From Desulfurivibrio alkaliphilus (GTDB taxonomy: Bacteria > Desulfobacterota > Desulfobulbia > Desulfobulbales > Desulfurivibrionaceae), in assembly GCA_011048585.1 (NCBI GenBank), contig DSDS01000019.1, forward strand, positions 1 to 5,610: a stretch of DNA of 5,610 nt. The letters are read 5' to 3'. Position 1 is the first letter of the stretch. Every line of letters starts with the position of its first letter. The notes under the pieces were generated by a model. It searched no databases, was not told the origin of the DNA, and saw nothing but the letters and a program-made list of their open reading frames with translations. This document shows, in pieces, positions 1 to 5,610 of this stretch. Both the position numbers and the translations under genes were made by a program.

Positions 1-884
1 TCGGCCAGGGCCACCCGCTCTTCCTTGGTGAGGGGAAACTCGATAATCCGCTCCACTCCAGCGGATCCCAGCACCACCGGTACCCCCAGAAAACAGCCGG
101 AGATGCCGAACTCCCCCTCCAGCCAAGCGGCACAGGGCAGCACCCGCTTGGCGTCGGTGAGAACCGCCTCGGCCATCTCAATGGCCGCCAACCCCGGGGT
201 GTAGAAGGCACTGCCGGTCTTGAGGTGGTTGACGATCTCCGCCCCGCCGTGCTGGGTCCGCCTGACGATGTCGGCAATGGTATCGGCGTCCAGCAGATCG
301 GCCACCGGCACCCCGCTCACATTGGCCAACCGCACCAGGGGCAGCATATTGTCGCCGTGAATTCCCATCACCAGGGCGTTGACATCCCGGGGCGCCACCC
401 CCAGGGCCTCGGCCAGAAAAGCGCGATAACGGGCCGAATCCAGCACCCCGGCCATACCGATCACCCGCTGGGGGGGCAGACCGGAGATTTTGAAGGCGGT
501 GTAAACCATGGCGTCAATGGGGTTGGTCACCACGATCAACACACAGTTGGGGGAGTATTTAACCGCCTGCTCGGCACAGCTCTTGACGATCTCGACATTC
601 TTGGCCAGCAGGTCGTCCCGGCTCATCCCCGGCTTGCGGGCCAGACCGGCGGTGATGATCACCACATCGGAATCAACCGAATCCCGGTAGTCGTTGCTGC
701 CGATCACTCGGCGGTTGAAACCGTCCACCGGGCCGGCCTGGAGCAGATCCAGGGCCTTGCCCTGGGGAATCCCCGCCATCACATCCAGTAAAACCAGATC
801 GGCAATATTGCGGCTCAAGGCCCAGTGGGCGGCGGTGGCCCCCACGTTGCCGGCCCCGATAATCGTAATCTTTGATCTTTTCAT
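1..884 (-). CDS. mdh: Malate dehydrogenase, LDH-like (type III) family; C-terminus cut by window edge
   Basis: NAD-dependent malate dehydrogenase interconverting malate and oxaloacetate in the cytoplasm (TCA cycle, or its reductive branch). The 294 visible residues start with MKRSKITIIGAGNVGATAA, a Rossmann fold with the glycine motif at residues 10-15. The Asp ending the second strand (VLLDV, D34) favours NAD. Substrate residues follow the malate pattern: ARKPGMSRDDL has Arg83 where lactate dehydrogenases have Gln, plus Arg89. GVLDSAR supplies Asp149 and Arg152, and His176 is the catalytic His. The catalytic segment reads MGIHGDN where relatives usually have GGHGD, a mild oddity. The family is about 305-315 aa, so only some 12-20 residues are missing beyond base 1. 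The start at 884 has AGGAGAGG 8 nt upstream (893-900). The gene lies 63 nt downstream of kdsB on the same strand and may share its transcript, though there is no functional link. Identity is secure; malate over lactate rests on Arg83. Confidence 0.95.
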   Translation of the reverse strand, partial: MKRSKITIIGAGNVGATAAHWALSRNIADLVLLDVMAGIPQGKALDLLQAGPVDGFNRRVIGSNDYRDSVDSDVVIITAGLARKPGMSRDDLLAKNVEIVKSCAEQAVKYSPNCVLIVVTNPIDAMVYTAFKISGLPPQRVIGMAGVLDSARYRAFLAEALGVAPRDVNALVMGIHGDNMLPLVRLANVSGVPVADLLDADTIADIVRRTQHGGAEIVNHLKTGSAFYTPGLAAIEMAEAVLTDAKRVLPCAAWLEGEFGISGCFLGVPVVLGSAGVERIIEFPLTKEERVALA

Positions 885-892
885 CCTCTGTT

Positions 893-900
893 CCTCTCCT
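893..900 (-). promoter_or_regulatory. Ribosome binding site of mdh
   Basis: AGGAGAGG on the minus strand, 8 nt before the mdh ATG at 884. It fixes the start. The rest of the kdsB-mdh gap (885-947) holds only a weak 5-bp inverted repeat (CACCC at 918-922, GGGTG at 929-933) with no T-run, and no convincing promoter or terminator. Confidence 0.6.
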
Positions 901-947
901 GTTTTGATATCCGGTGCCACCCCATAAAGGGTGCATAATTTACTGGT

Positions 948-1712
948 TCACAGCCCCTGGATCAGGGCCACCACCCGCTCAAGATCGCCGGGGGTGTCAA
1001 CTTCCACCGAATCATGCTCGGTCATCACCACCTTGATGGTGTAGCCGTACTCCAGGGCCCGCAACTGCTCAAGCTTTTCAAAGCGCTCCCACTCCCCCTC
1101 GGGCAAACCGACGAAGGTGAGCAAAAAACCTTTGCGATAAGCGTAAAAACCCAGATGTTTGTAGTAGGTGGGGGTGCCATCGCCGGGATTGCGCTGGAAA
1201 GGGATGGAGGCTCGAGAGAAGTATAGGGCCCGACCCTGACGGTCAAAAACGGTTTTAACGTGGTTGGGGTCGTTGATCTCCTCGGGGCGAATGATCCGGT
1301 AGATCAGGGTGGACATGGGCAGGGCCGGATCCTCCAGCAACGGCCCGGCCACTTGGCCCACCACCTCGGAGTCGAAAAGCGGCTGATCGCCCTGGATGTT
1401 AACCACCACGTCATGTTCGTCGATATTCATAATGGTGGCGGCCTCGGCCAGGCGGTCGGTACCGGAAACGTGATCGGAGCGGGTCATCACCACCTCACCA
1501 CCAAAGGAGCTTACACAATCGGCAATCCGCTGATCATCGGTTGCCACCGCCACCCGGGAGAGCAGCGGTACCGCCCGAGCCCGCTCATAGACGTGCTGGA
1601 TCATCGGCTTGCCCAGAATTTTGGCTAAAGGTTTGCCCTCAAAACGGTTGGATTGGTAGCGGGCCGGAATGATGGCCACCACTTGCGCCTGTTTATTTTG
1701 TGCGGAATCCAT
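948..1712 (-). CDS. kdsB: 3-deoxy-manno-octulosonate cytidylyltransferase (CMP-Kdo / CMP-Kdo8N synthetase)
   Basis: Activates Kdo, or here probably its 8-amino derivative, with CTP to CMP-sugar plus pyrophosphate; the product feeds the lipid A glycosyltransferase. At 254 aa it is full length for KdsB. The N-terminal nucleotide-binding loop is IIPARYQSNRFEGKPLAKI (residues 14-32), followed by GKPMIQHVYERA (34-45), SGTDRLAE (83-90), the metal-binding QGDQP (107-111), YFSRASIPF (164-172), YKHLGFYAYR (184-193), LEQLRALEYG (214-223) and VDTPGDLERV (238-247). E. coli KdsB has QGDEP and a longer loop before HLGIYGY. As I remember it, the Shewanella Kdo8N-specific enzyme shares QGDQP, YKHLG and RALEYG, which fits the kdnBA genes nearby. 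The gene diverges from rsmJ and precedes mdh. An AGAGG lies only 3 nt before the ATG, so initiation may be modest. The family assignment is certain; preference for Kdo8N is inference. Confidence 0.95.
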   Translation of the reverse strand: MDSAQNKQAQVVAIIPARYQSNRFEGKPLAKILGKPMIQHVYERARAVPLLSRVAVATDDQRIADCVSSFGGEVVMTRSDHVSGTDRLAEAATIMNIDEHDVVVNIQGDQPLFDSEVVGQVAGPLLEDPALPMSTLIYRIIRPEEINDPNHVKTVFDRQGRALYFSRASIPFQRNPGDGTPTYYKHLGFYAYRKGFLLTFVGLPEGEWERFEKLEQLRALEYGYTIKVVMTEHDSVEVDTPGDLERVVALIQGL

Positions 1713-1730
1713 TATCCTCTGACGGCCTCA

Positions 1731-1761
1731 ATATTAGTTGGTTCAATTCACGCGGGAGCAA
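1731..1761 (-). promoter_or_regulatory. Possible kdsB promoter in the divergent kdsB-rsmJ gap
   Basis: Read on the minus strand, TTGCTC (1761-1756) is followed after 19 nt by TAATAT (1736-1731), about 19 nt before the kdsB ATG. The -10 box is good, but the spacer is longer than the usual 17 nt and the implied 5' leader is very short. The 51-nt gap (1713-1763) must also hold any rsmJ promoter, which I cannot place. This is a weak call. Confidence 0.22.
1754..1758 (+). promoter_or_regulatory. Ribosome binding site deciding the rsmJ start
   Basis: GGGAG ends 5 nt before the ATG at 1764. It supports this ATG over the in-frame upstream ATG at 1653, which lies inside kdsB. Confidence 0.5.
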
Positions 1762-1763
1762 CG

Positions 1764-2585
1764 ATGATCAACCAGACCACAACCGCCGTCCCGGGCTTGG
1801 CTGTGGCGGCGGCAACTCCGGAACTGGCTGAACCGGCCCGAATCCTGGCAAACCGCCTGGGTCTGACCCTGGTGGAAACCCCCGATCCGAATCAGCTATC
1901 CGCCCTGCTGCTGCTGACCGAACGGCGTCTGGAGCTGCACCAAATGGCAGCCGGCGCCCCCGGCCCGGTCTACGTCGAGCTGATCGGGGAAACCATGGGC
2001 TACCGACTCCGCCACGGCGGGGGCGGCAAACAGGCACTGGCCCGAGCCGTGGGTCTGAAGGGCCACCCCCGTCCCACCGTCATTGATGCCACCGCCGGAC
2101 TGGGGCGAGACGCGTTCATTCTGGCGAGCCTGGGTTGCCGGGTCCGGATGATCGAACGATCCCCGGTCATCCACGCCCTGCTGGCCGACGGCCTAAACCG
2201 GGCGGCGGCGGATCCCGCCAGCGCCCTCATGGTCAGCCAACGAATCCGCCTGCTGCTGGGCAATGCCATCGATCTCCTGGCCCAGCCGACCTTCCCCGCC
2301 GCCGAGGTGGTCTACCTGGACCCCATGTTTCCCGGTCGGGAGAAGAGCGCGCTGGTCAAAAAGGAGATGCGTCTTCTGCGCCTGGTGGCCGGCGAAGACC
2401 CCGACGCCGAGTTGCTGCTGGCCCGGGCCCTTGCCAGGGCCCAGAGCCGGGTGGTGGTCAAGCGCCCGCGAATCGCCCCACCCCTGTCCGGCCCGGTCAG
2501 GCCCAACTACTCACTGCCCGGCAAAAGCAGCCGCTTCGATATCTATCTGGTCCGGATGGTCCGACCGGTCGATCAAGCCGGCTGA
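1764..2585 (+). CDS. rsmJ: 16S rRNA (guanine(1516)-N(2))-methyltransferase RsmJ
   Basis: SAM-dependent methyltransferase that makes m2G1516 in 16S rRNA (E. coli numbering) during small-subunit maturation; the family was formerly YhiQ. Hallmarks in order: YRLRHGGGGKQALARAVG (residues 80-97); SAM motif I VIDATAGLGRDAFILASLG (106-124); CRVRMIERSPV (125-135), where Glu131 would contact the SAM ribose; the catalytic-site strand VVYLDPMFP (182-190); KSALVKKEMR (194-203); and VVVKRPRIAPPL (230-241). The 273-aa length is slightly above E. coli RsmJ (about 250). The frame stays open upstream to an ATG at 1653, but that would overlap the opposing kdsB start. The ATG at 1764 has GGGAG (1754-1758) at 5 nt spacing and gives the family-like N-terminus. 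The gene sits on the opposite strand between kdsB and kdnA, converging on kdnA with 26 nt between stops, and has no functional link to the LPS genes. Confidence 0.93.
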   Translation: MINQTTTAVPGLAVAAATPELAEPARILANRLGLTLVETPDPNQLSALLLLTERRLELHQMAAGAPGPVYVELIGETMGYRLRHGGGGKQALARAVGLKGHPRPTVIDATAGLGRDAFILASLGCRVRMIERSPVIHALLADGLNRAAADPASALMVSQRIRLLLGNAIDLLAQPTFPAAEVVYLDPMFPGREKSALVKKEMRLLRLVAGEDPDAELLLARALARAQSRVVVKRPRIAPPLSGPVRPNYSLPGKSSRFDIYLVRMVRPVDQAG

Positions 2586-2611
2586 TCAAAGCGGCCGGTC
2601 AGGCCATTGCA

Positions 2612-3808
2612 TCAGCAGGCCGCCAGGATCGCCTTGCCGATCTGATCCAGCCGTTCGTCGCTCAGCTTGACCGGTACCGGGTAGACCAGCAGCCGATCCA
2701 TGATATCGGCCGATTGGGGTAGAGCAGCCGGATCGTAATGGACCCGGCGGCGGCCATCGGCTTCCTTGAAGGGCCAGCCGCTTTGGGCCAGGGTGGAGCC
2801 GGCCAGCAGATGCTCCCACTTGGGGTAATAGTGCCAGGTGTTGTTGGCAAAATAAACCGCTCCCGCCCCCTGCTGGCCCAGAATGCCGTTAACCCGTCTG
2901 GTCGTGGCGGCGTCGGGCAGGAAAAAGGCCAGGAAGGAGGCGTTATCGCCAGCCGGATCGAGGATGGTCCGGAAGGAGACCCCCGGCAGGGTGGCCACTA
3001 TTTTACGCAGAGCGGCCTTGTTGCGCCTCTGGGCCGTCACGATCTCGTCAAGCTTGGCCAGTTGAGCCAGGCCGATGGCCCCCTGCAGTTCCATCATCCG
3101 AAAGTTGAAACCGACAAAACTGCGCCCCTCACCACCTCGCCCCCCGGGATTGGCCACATGATCATGACCGTGGTCGTGGTATTCGCTCATCTTGCGCCAC
3201 AAATCCTCGTCGTCGGTGATGATCATTCCCCCCTCGCCGGTGGTCATGGTTTTAACCGGATCAAAGGAGAAGGTCCCGCAAAGACCGAACGAGCCGCAGC
3301 GGCGACCGTTTAAGGAAGTGCCCGCCGCCTGGGCCGTATCCTCCAGGACCGGGATGCCGTGGGCATCGGCGATTTTCTTGATCTCGACGATCCGGGCCGG
3401 GGCCCCCATCATATGAACCGGTATAATCGCTTTGGTTCTTGGGGTTATCTTGCGCTCCAGATCGTTGGGATCCAGATTGAGGGTTTCATCAACCTCGGCA
3501 AAAACCGGAATCGCCCCCACATCAAAGATCGCCTCCCAGGTAGCGACAAAGGTGAAGCACTGGGTAATCACCTCATCACCGGGCCCCACTCCCATGGCGG
3601 TGAGGGCCACCTTGAGGGCGGCGGTACCGGAAGTGACCGCCTGGGCGTGTTTCACCCCGCAGTAGCGGGCAAACTCCTCCTCGAACTGCCGGACCTTATA
3701 GATCCCGCGCCGTTCGTTGGCAAACTCATAACGAAACAGCACCCCGGTATCCAGCACCTCCGCGATCTGCCGTTTCTCCTCATCGCCAAAAATCTCAAAA
3801 CCAGGCAT
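2612..3808 (-). CDS. kdnA: 8-amino-3,8-dideoxy-manno-octulosonate transaminase, DegT/DnrJ/EryC1/StrS family
   Basis: PLP-dependent aminotransferase predicted to convert 8-oxo-Kdo to 8-amino-Kdo (Kdo8N) with glutamate as donor. It has 398 aa, normal for the family. It opens with MPGFEIFGDEEK, which resembles the Shewanella KdnA N-terminus as I recall it. PLP-site landmarks are SGTAAL (60-65, phosphate contact), LEDTAQAAG (155-163, with Asp157 facing the pyridine nitrogen) and FSFDPVKTMTTGEGG (180-194), where Lys186 is the Schiff-base lysine. The His-rich DHGHDH (212-217) and FNFRMMELQGAIGLAQL (234-250) follow. Many DegT enzymes act on nucleotide-linked sugars. The KdnA call rests on the SFD-VKT-GEGG and DHGHDH patterns and on the kdnB gene directly upstream. 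The kdnA start has a perfect AGGAGG 5 nt upstream that overlaps the kdnB stop, so the two are very likely co-translated. All active-site landmarks are intact. The alternative is another sugar aminotransferase such as an ArnB-like enzyme. Confidence 0.9.
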   Translation of the reverse strand: MPGFEIFGDEEKRQIAEVLDTGVLFRYEFANERRGIYKVRQFEEEFARYCGVKHAQAVTSGTAALKVALTAMGVGPGDEVITQCFTFVATWEAIFDVGAIPVFAEVDETLNLDPNDLERKITPRTKAIIPVHMMGAPARIVEIKKIADAHGIPVLEDTAQAAGTSLNGRRCGSFGLCGTFSFDPVKTMTTGEGGMIITDDEDLWRKMSEYHDHGHDHVANPGGRGGEGRSFVGFNFRMMELQGAIGLAQLAKLDEIVTAQRRNKAALRKIVATLPGVSFRTILDPAGDNASFLAFFLPDAATTRRVNGILGQQGAGAVYFANNTWHYYPKWEHLLAGSTLAQSGWPFKEADGRRRVHYDPAALPQSADIMDRLLVYPVPVKLSDERLDQIGKAILAAC

Positions 3809-3813
3809 AACTT

Positions 3814-3819
3814 CCTCCT
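3814..3819 (-). promoter_or_regulatory. kdnA Shine-Dalgarno overlapping the kdnB stop codon
   Basis: On the minus strand the kdnB stop TAG (3820-3818) shares its last two bases with AGGAGG (3819-3814), which sits 5 nt before the kdnA ATG at 3808. A full-consensus site reached by ribosomes finishing kdnB points to translational coupling and matched output of the two enzymes. Confidence 0.8.
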
Positions 3820-4990
3820 ATTCCCAGCCATGCATTGCTTCTTCGTAGATCGACATCACCTCTTCCAGGGTCGGCTTACGGGGGTTGTTGGCCACCGGCC
3901 GACTGACGGTCAGGGCGATCCGGGCCATCTCCGGAATATCCTCGCGGGGGATCTGCAAATCCGCCAGGGTTTTAGGAATCCCCACATCGTCATTAAGGCG
4001 GTATACCGCTTCCACCGCCGCCTCACCCGCCTCCCGCAAGCTCATAGCGCTGGTGTCAACCCCGAACATCTCGGCCAGGGTGGCGAAGCGCTCCGGCGCT
4101 CCGATCAGATTGTAGGCCATCACATAGGGCAGCAGGACCGCATTGGCCAGACCATGGGGAATCTGATGCATCCCGCCCAAGGGATAGGCCATGGCGTGGA
4201 CCAGACCAACTCCGGCGGTGGCTAGGGCCTTGCCGGCCAGCAGACTGCCCATCATCATGGCGGAGCGGGCCTCCAGATTATCCCCATTGGCATAGGCCTT
4301 GCCCAAATTGGCAGCGATCAGGTCGATCGCTTCAAGGGCGTACATGTCGGAGATCGGATGGGCCTGGGTGGAGACATAGGCCTCCAGCGCGTGGGTCAGG
4401 GCATCGATTCCGGTGGCGGCGGTGATATGAGAGGGGACGCTCAGGGTCAGAGCCGGATCGAGCACGGCAGCGTCGGGATAAAGGGGGTCTCCATTCATGC
4501 CCGCCTTGGAACTGGTTTTCTCATTGATAAAAACGGCTGTAAAGGTAACTTCAGCCCCGGTACCCGCGGTGGTGGGCACCATGATTTTGGGCACCCCCGG
4601 CTTGCCGATCTTGCCCAGACCGATATAGTCGACGGCCTTGCCGCCGTTGGTCAGCAGAATTGCCACCGCTTTGGCCACATCCATGGCCGATCCCCCCCCA
4701 ACACCAACCACACAGTCGCATTTGGCCTTCTTGGCCAGCTTAACTCCGTTATCAGCCAGCTTCAGGCCCGGCTCAGGGTCAATCTTGTCATAAACGGTAT
4801 ATGGCACGGAGGCGGCTTCCAGGGGGGCGGTTATCCGGGGCAGCAAACCGGCCGCCACCACCCCCGGATCCACCACCAGAAAAACCGTGGTGCCGCCAAG
4901 GCCACGCACCTGGGCGGCCAGATCGTTGATGCTGTCCACCCCAAAGTGGATCCGGGTGGGTTGGGTCACGGTAAAGGTTTTTCCTTGCAT
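3818..4990 (-). CDS. kdnB: 3-deoxy-manno-octulosonate 8-oxidase, iron-type alcohol dehydrogenase family
   Basis: Predicted to oxidise the C8 alcohol of Kdo to the aldehyde, the first step to Kdo8N. The Shewanella enzyme is described as a metal-dependent oxidase. Counting from an upstream ATG at 5008, the frame has 396 residues. Family features are RIHFG (19-23), the nucleotide-binding-type loop VGVGGGSAMDVAKA (101-114), PTTAGTGAEVT (145-155) and the metal site: Asp202 and His206 in GIDALTHALEAY, His271 in GLVHAMAYPLGG and His285 in IPHGLANA. These align with the four iron ligands of E. coli FucO. I prefer the second Met (ATG at 4990, 390 aa) because AAGGA lies 7 nt before it, while the ATG at 5008 has only a T-rich stretch upstream. 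The gene is first in a kdnB-kdnA pair and diverges from the yjgA homologue. By fold alone it could be another group III alcohol dehydrogenase, so the specific call depends on kdnA and kdsB. Confidence 0.87.
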   Translation of the reverse strand: MQGKTFTVTQPTRIHFGVDSINDLAAQVRGLGGTTVFLVVDPGVVAAGLLPRITAPLEAASVPYTVYDKIDPEPGLKLADNGVKLAKKAKCDCVVGVGGGSAMDVAKAVAILLTNGGKAVDYIGLGKIGKPGVPKIMVPTTAGTGAEVTFTAVFINEKTSSKAGMNGDPLYPDAAVLDPALTLSVPSHITAATGIDALTHALEAYVSTQAHPISDMYALEAIDLIAANLGKAYANGDNLEARSAMMMGSLLAGKALATAGVGLVHAMAYPLGGMHQIPHGLANAVLLPYVMAYNLIGAPERFATLAEMFGVDTSAMSLREAGEAAVEAVYRLNDDVGIPKTLADLQIPREDIPEMARIALTVSRPVANNPRKPTLEEVMSIYEEAMHGWE

Positions 4991-4997
4991 GGCAATG

Positions 4998-5002
4998 TCC
5001 TT
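4998..5002 (-). promoter_or_regulatory. Ribosome binding site favouring the internal kdnB start
   Basis: AAGGA on the minus strand lies 7 nt before the ATG at 4990. The in-frame ATG at 5008 lies upstream of this site and has no purine-rich sequence of its own. The protein made from 4990 begins MQGKTFTVTQPTRIHFG, a typical short lead-in for iron-type alcohol dehydrogenases. Confidence 0.5.
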
Positions 5003-5010
5003 TTTCATTT

Positions 5011-5028
5011 AAAAAAGCCGGGATGGCT
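5011..5028 (-). other. Short hairpin plus T-run in the kdnB leader
   Basis: On the minus strand, AGCC (5028-5025), a five-base loop, GGCT (5019-5016) and a run of six T (5016-5011) stand directly before the ATG at 5008. The layout resembles a minimal intrinsic terminator or attenuator, but the stem is only 4 bp, so chance is likely. If transcribed, it would lie in the leader of kdnB when translation starts at 4990. Confidence 0.2.
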
Positions 5029-5086
5029 GTTAGTGTACGCGGAACAAAAAACTCTACCGCAGCTTAAAACGGAATTCACGCAAAAT

Positions 5087-5610
5087 ATGCAGATCAGGAT
5101 CAGCAGATCGGAAAAAAAGAGGCAAGCCACCCGGGTGGAAGAGCTGGCCCAGGAGCTGGCAGGTCTCTCACCCGGCGAAATCAGCAACCTGCCCGCCGAC
5201 GACTTTCTCAAAAAAGAGATCCTGGCTGCCCGCAACATGAAGGGCGGGGCCCGAAAACGCCAAACCAAATATATCGCCGGGGAACTGCGCCGCCGGGACA
5301 CCACCGATTTGATCTCGCATTTGGCGGCCCGCAAGGGCTCACACCTTCAGGAGCAAGCTGATTTCCACGAACTGGAAATTCTGCGCCAGGCCATCATAAC
5401 CGACGTCATCGCCTGCCAGGAGGAAGCCCGCAGCCTGGATATCCCCCTGCCCCAGGAGTGGGAGAGCCCGGCCCTGGAAAAGAGTATGGAGCTGCTGCCC
5501 GAGTTGGACGCCGCGGCGGTCCGTAACGCCGCCCACCGCTACGCCCGCAACCGCAAGATCGCCCACAGCCGCGAAATCTTCCGACTGCTCAAAACCGCCC
5601 AGACCCGGCA
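5087..5610 (+). CDS. darP: YjgA/DarP (DUF615) ribosome-associated assembly factor; C-terminus cut by window edge
   Basis: Small basic/acidic helical protein of the DUF615 family. The E. coli member (YjgA, renamed DarP) binds late 50S precursors and helps large-subunit assembly. The 174 visible residues begin MQIRISRSEKKRQATR, matching the family core (E. coli VSKSEIKRDA). Next come EELAQELAGLSPGEISNLP (19-37), KKEILAARNMKGGARKRQ (43-60), YIAGELRRRD (63-72), an LHKLEN-like segment FHELEILRQAII (93-104) and a conserved C-terminal block RNAAHRYARNRKIAHSREIFRLL (about 145-167). The family is about 170-185 aa, so the stop should lie just beyond the window. No strong Shine-Dalgarno precedes 5087 (only GGA at 5071-5073). 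The frame is open upstream, and a GTG at 5033 would add 18 residues. The gene diverges from kdnB and has no evident role in LPS; it is a second ribosome-biogenesis gene besides rsmJ. The family call is good, the start uncertain. Confidence 0.86.
   Translation, partial: MQIRISRSEKKRQATRVEELAQELAGLSPGEISNLPADDFLKKEILAARNMKGGARKRQTKYIAGELRRRDTTDLISHLAARKGSHLQEQADFHELEILRQAIITDVIACQEEARSLDIPLPQEWESPALEKSMELLPELDAAAVRNAAHRYARNRKIAHSREIFRLLKTAQTR

Noticed and set aside
225..791. Plus-strand open frame of 188 codons opposite mdh
   Set aside because: Antisense shadow of a gene with clear MDH motifs; low-complexity His/Gly/Gln composition.
918..933. CACCC/GGGTG inverted repeat between kdsB and mdh as a terminator or operator
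   Set aside because: Only 5 bp with no T-run; too weak to call.
2591..2623. GCGGCC...GGCCGC inverted repeat at the rsmJ/kdnA junction as a terminator
   Set aside because: The loop is 21 nt and no T-run follows on either strand; in 60% GC DNA such palindromes are common by chance.
2135..2722. Plus-strand open frame overlapping the rsmJ end and kdnA tail
   Set aside because: Out-of-frame reading of rsmJ with Pro/Gly/Arg-rich composition; RsmJ motifs occupy the other frame.
3359..4225. Long plus-strand open frame (288 codons) opposite the kdnA/kdnB junction
   Set aside because: It lies antisense to two well-supported genes, is rich in His, Gly and Gln as expected from reading high-GC codons backwards, and has no recognisable motif.
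5005..5334. Minus-strand open frame of 109 codons upstream of kdnB
   Set aside because: Antisense to the yjgA/darP homologue, which has recognisable family motifs in the plus strand.

Overview
The window (about 60% G+C by eye) is densely coding and reads as a Gram-negative chromosome. It holds six genes, two of them cut by the window edges. From left to right: a 3'-truncated malate dehydrogenase (mdh, minus); a CMP-octulosonate synthetase (kdsB, minus); the 16S rRNA guanine-N2 methyltransferase rsmJ (plus); a DegT-type sugar aminotransferase (kdnA, minus); an iron-type alcohol dehydrogenase homologue (kdnB, minus); and a 3'-truncated YjgA/DarP (DUF615) ribosome-assembly factor (plus). LPS-sugar genes show an outer membrane with lipid A/core. 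The MDH is of the LDH-like type rather than the E. coli type, while rsmJ and yjgA are best known from Gammaproteobacteria. A deltaproteobacterial (Desulfobacterota-like) host or a less common gammaproteobacterium fits best, but this is inference.

The main content is a probable pathway to 8-amino-3,8-dideoxy-manno-octulosonate (Kdo8N), the amino form of the LPS core sugar Kdo described in Shewanella oneidensis. KdnB oxidises the C8 hydroxyl of Kdo to an aldehyde, KdnA transaminates it to the amine, and KdsB couples the sugar to CMP for transfer to lipid A. kdnB and kdnA are tightly coupled: 9 nt apart, with the kdnA Shine-Dalgarno overlapping the kdnB stop. kdsB lies on the same strand but is separated from them by rsmJ on the opposite strand. 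rsmJ converges on kdnA (26 nt gap) and diverges from kdsB (51 nt gap). kdsB is followed after 63 nt by mdh, possibly co-transcribed.

I saw no tRNA, rRNA, CRISPR, insertion sequence or phage feature, and no intergenic stretch is longer than about 100 nt. This is not a wholly new system, but the Kdo8N cassette, its split arrangement around rsmJ, and the question of which electron acceptor KdnB uses deserve a second look.
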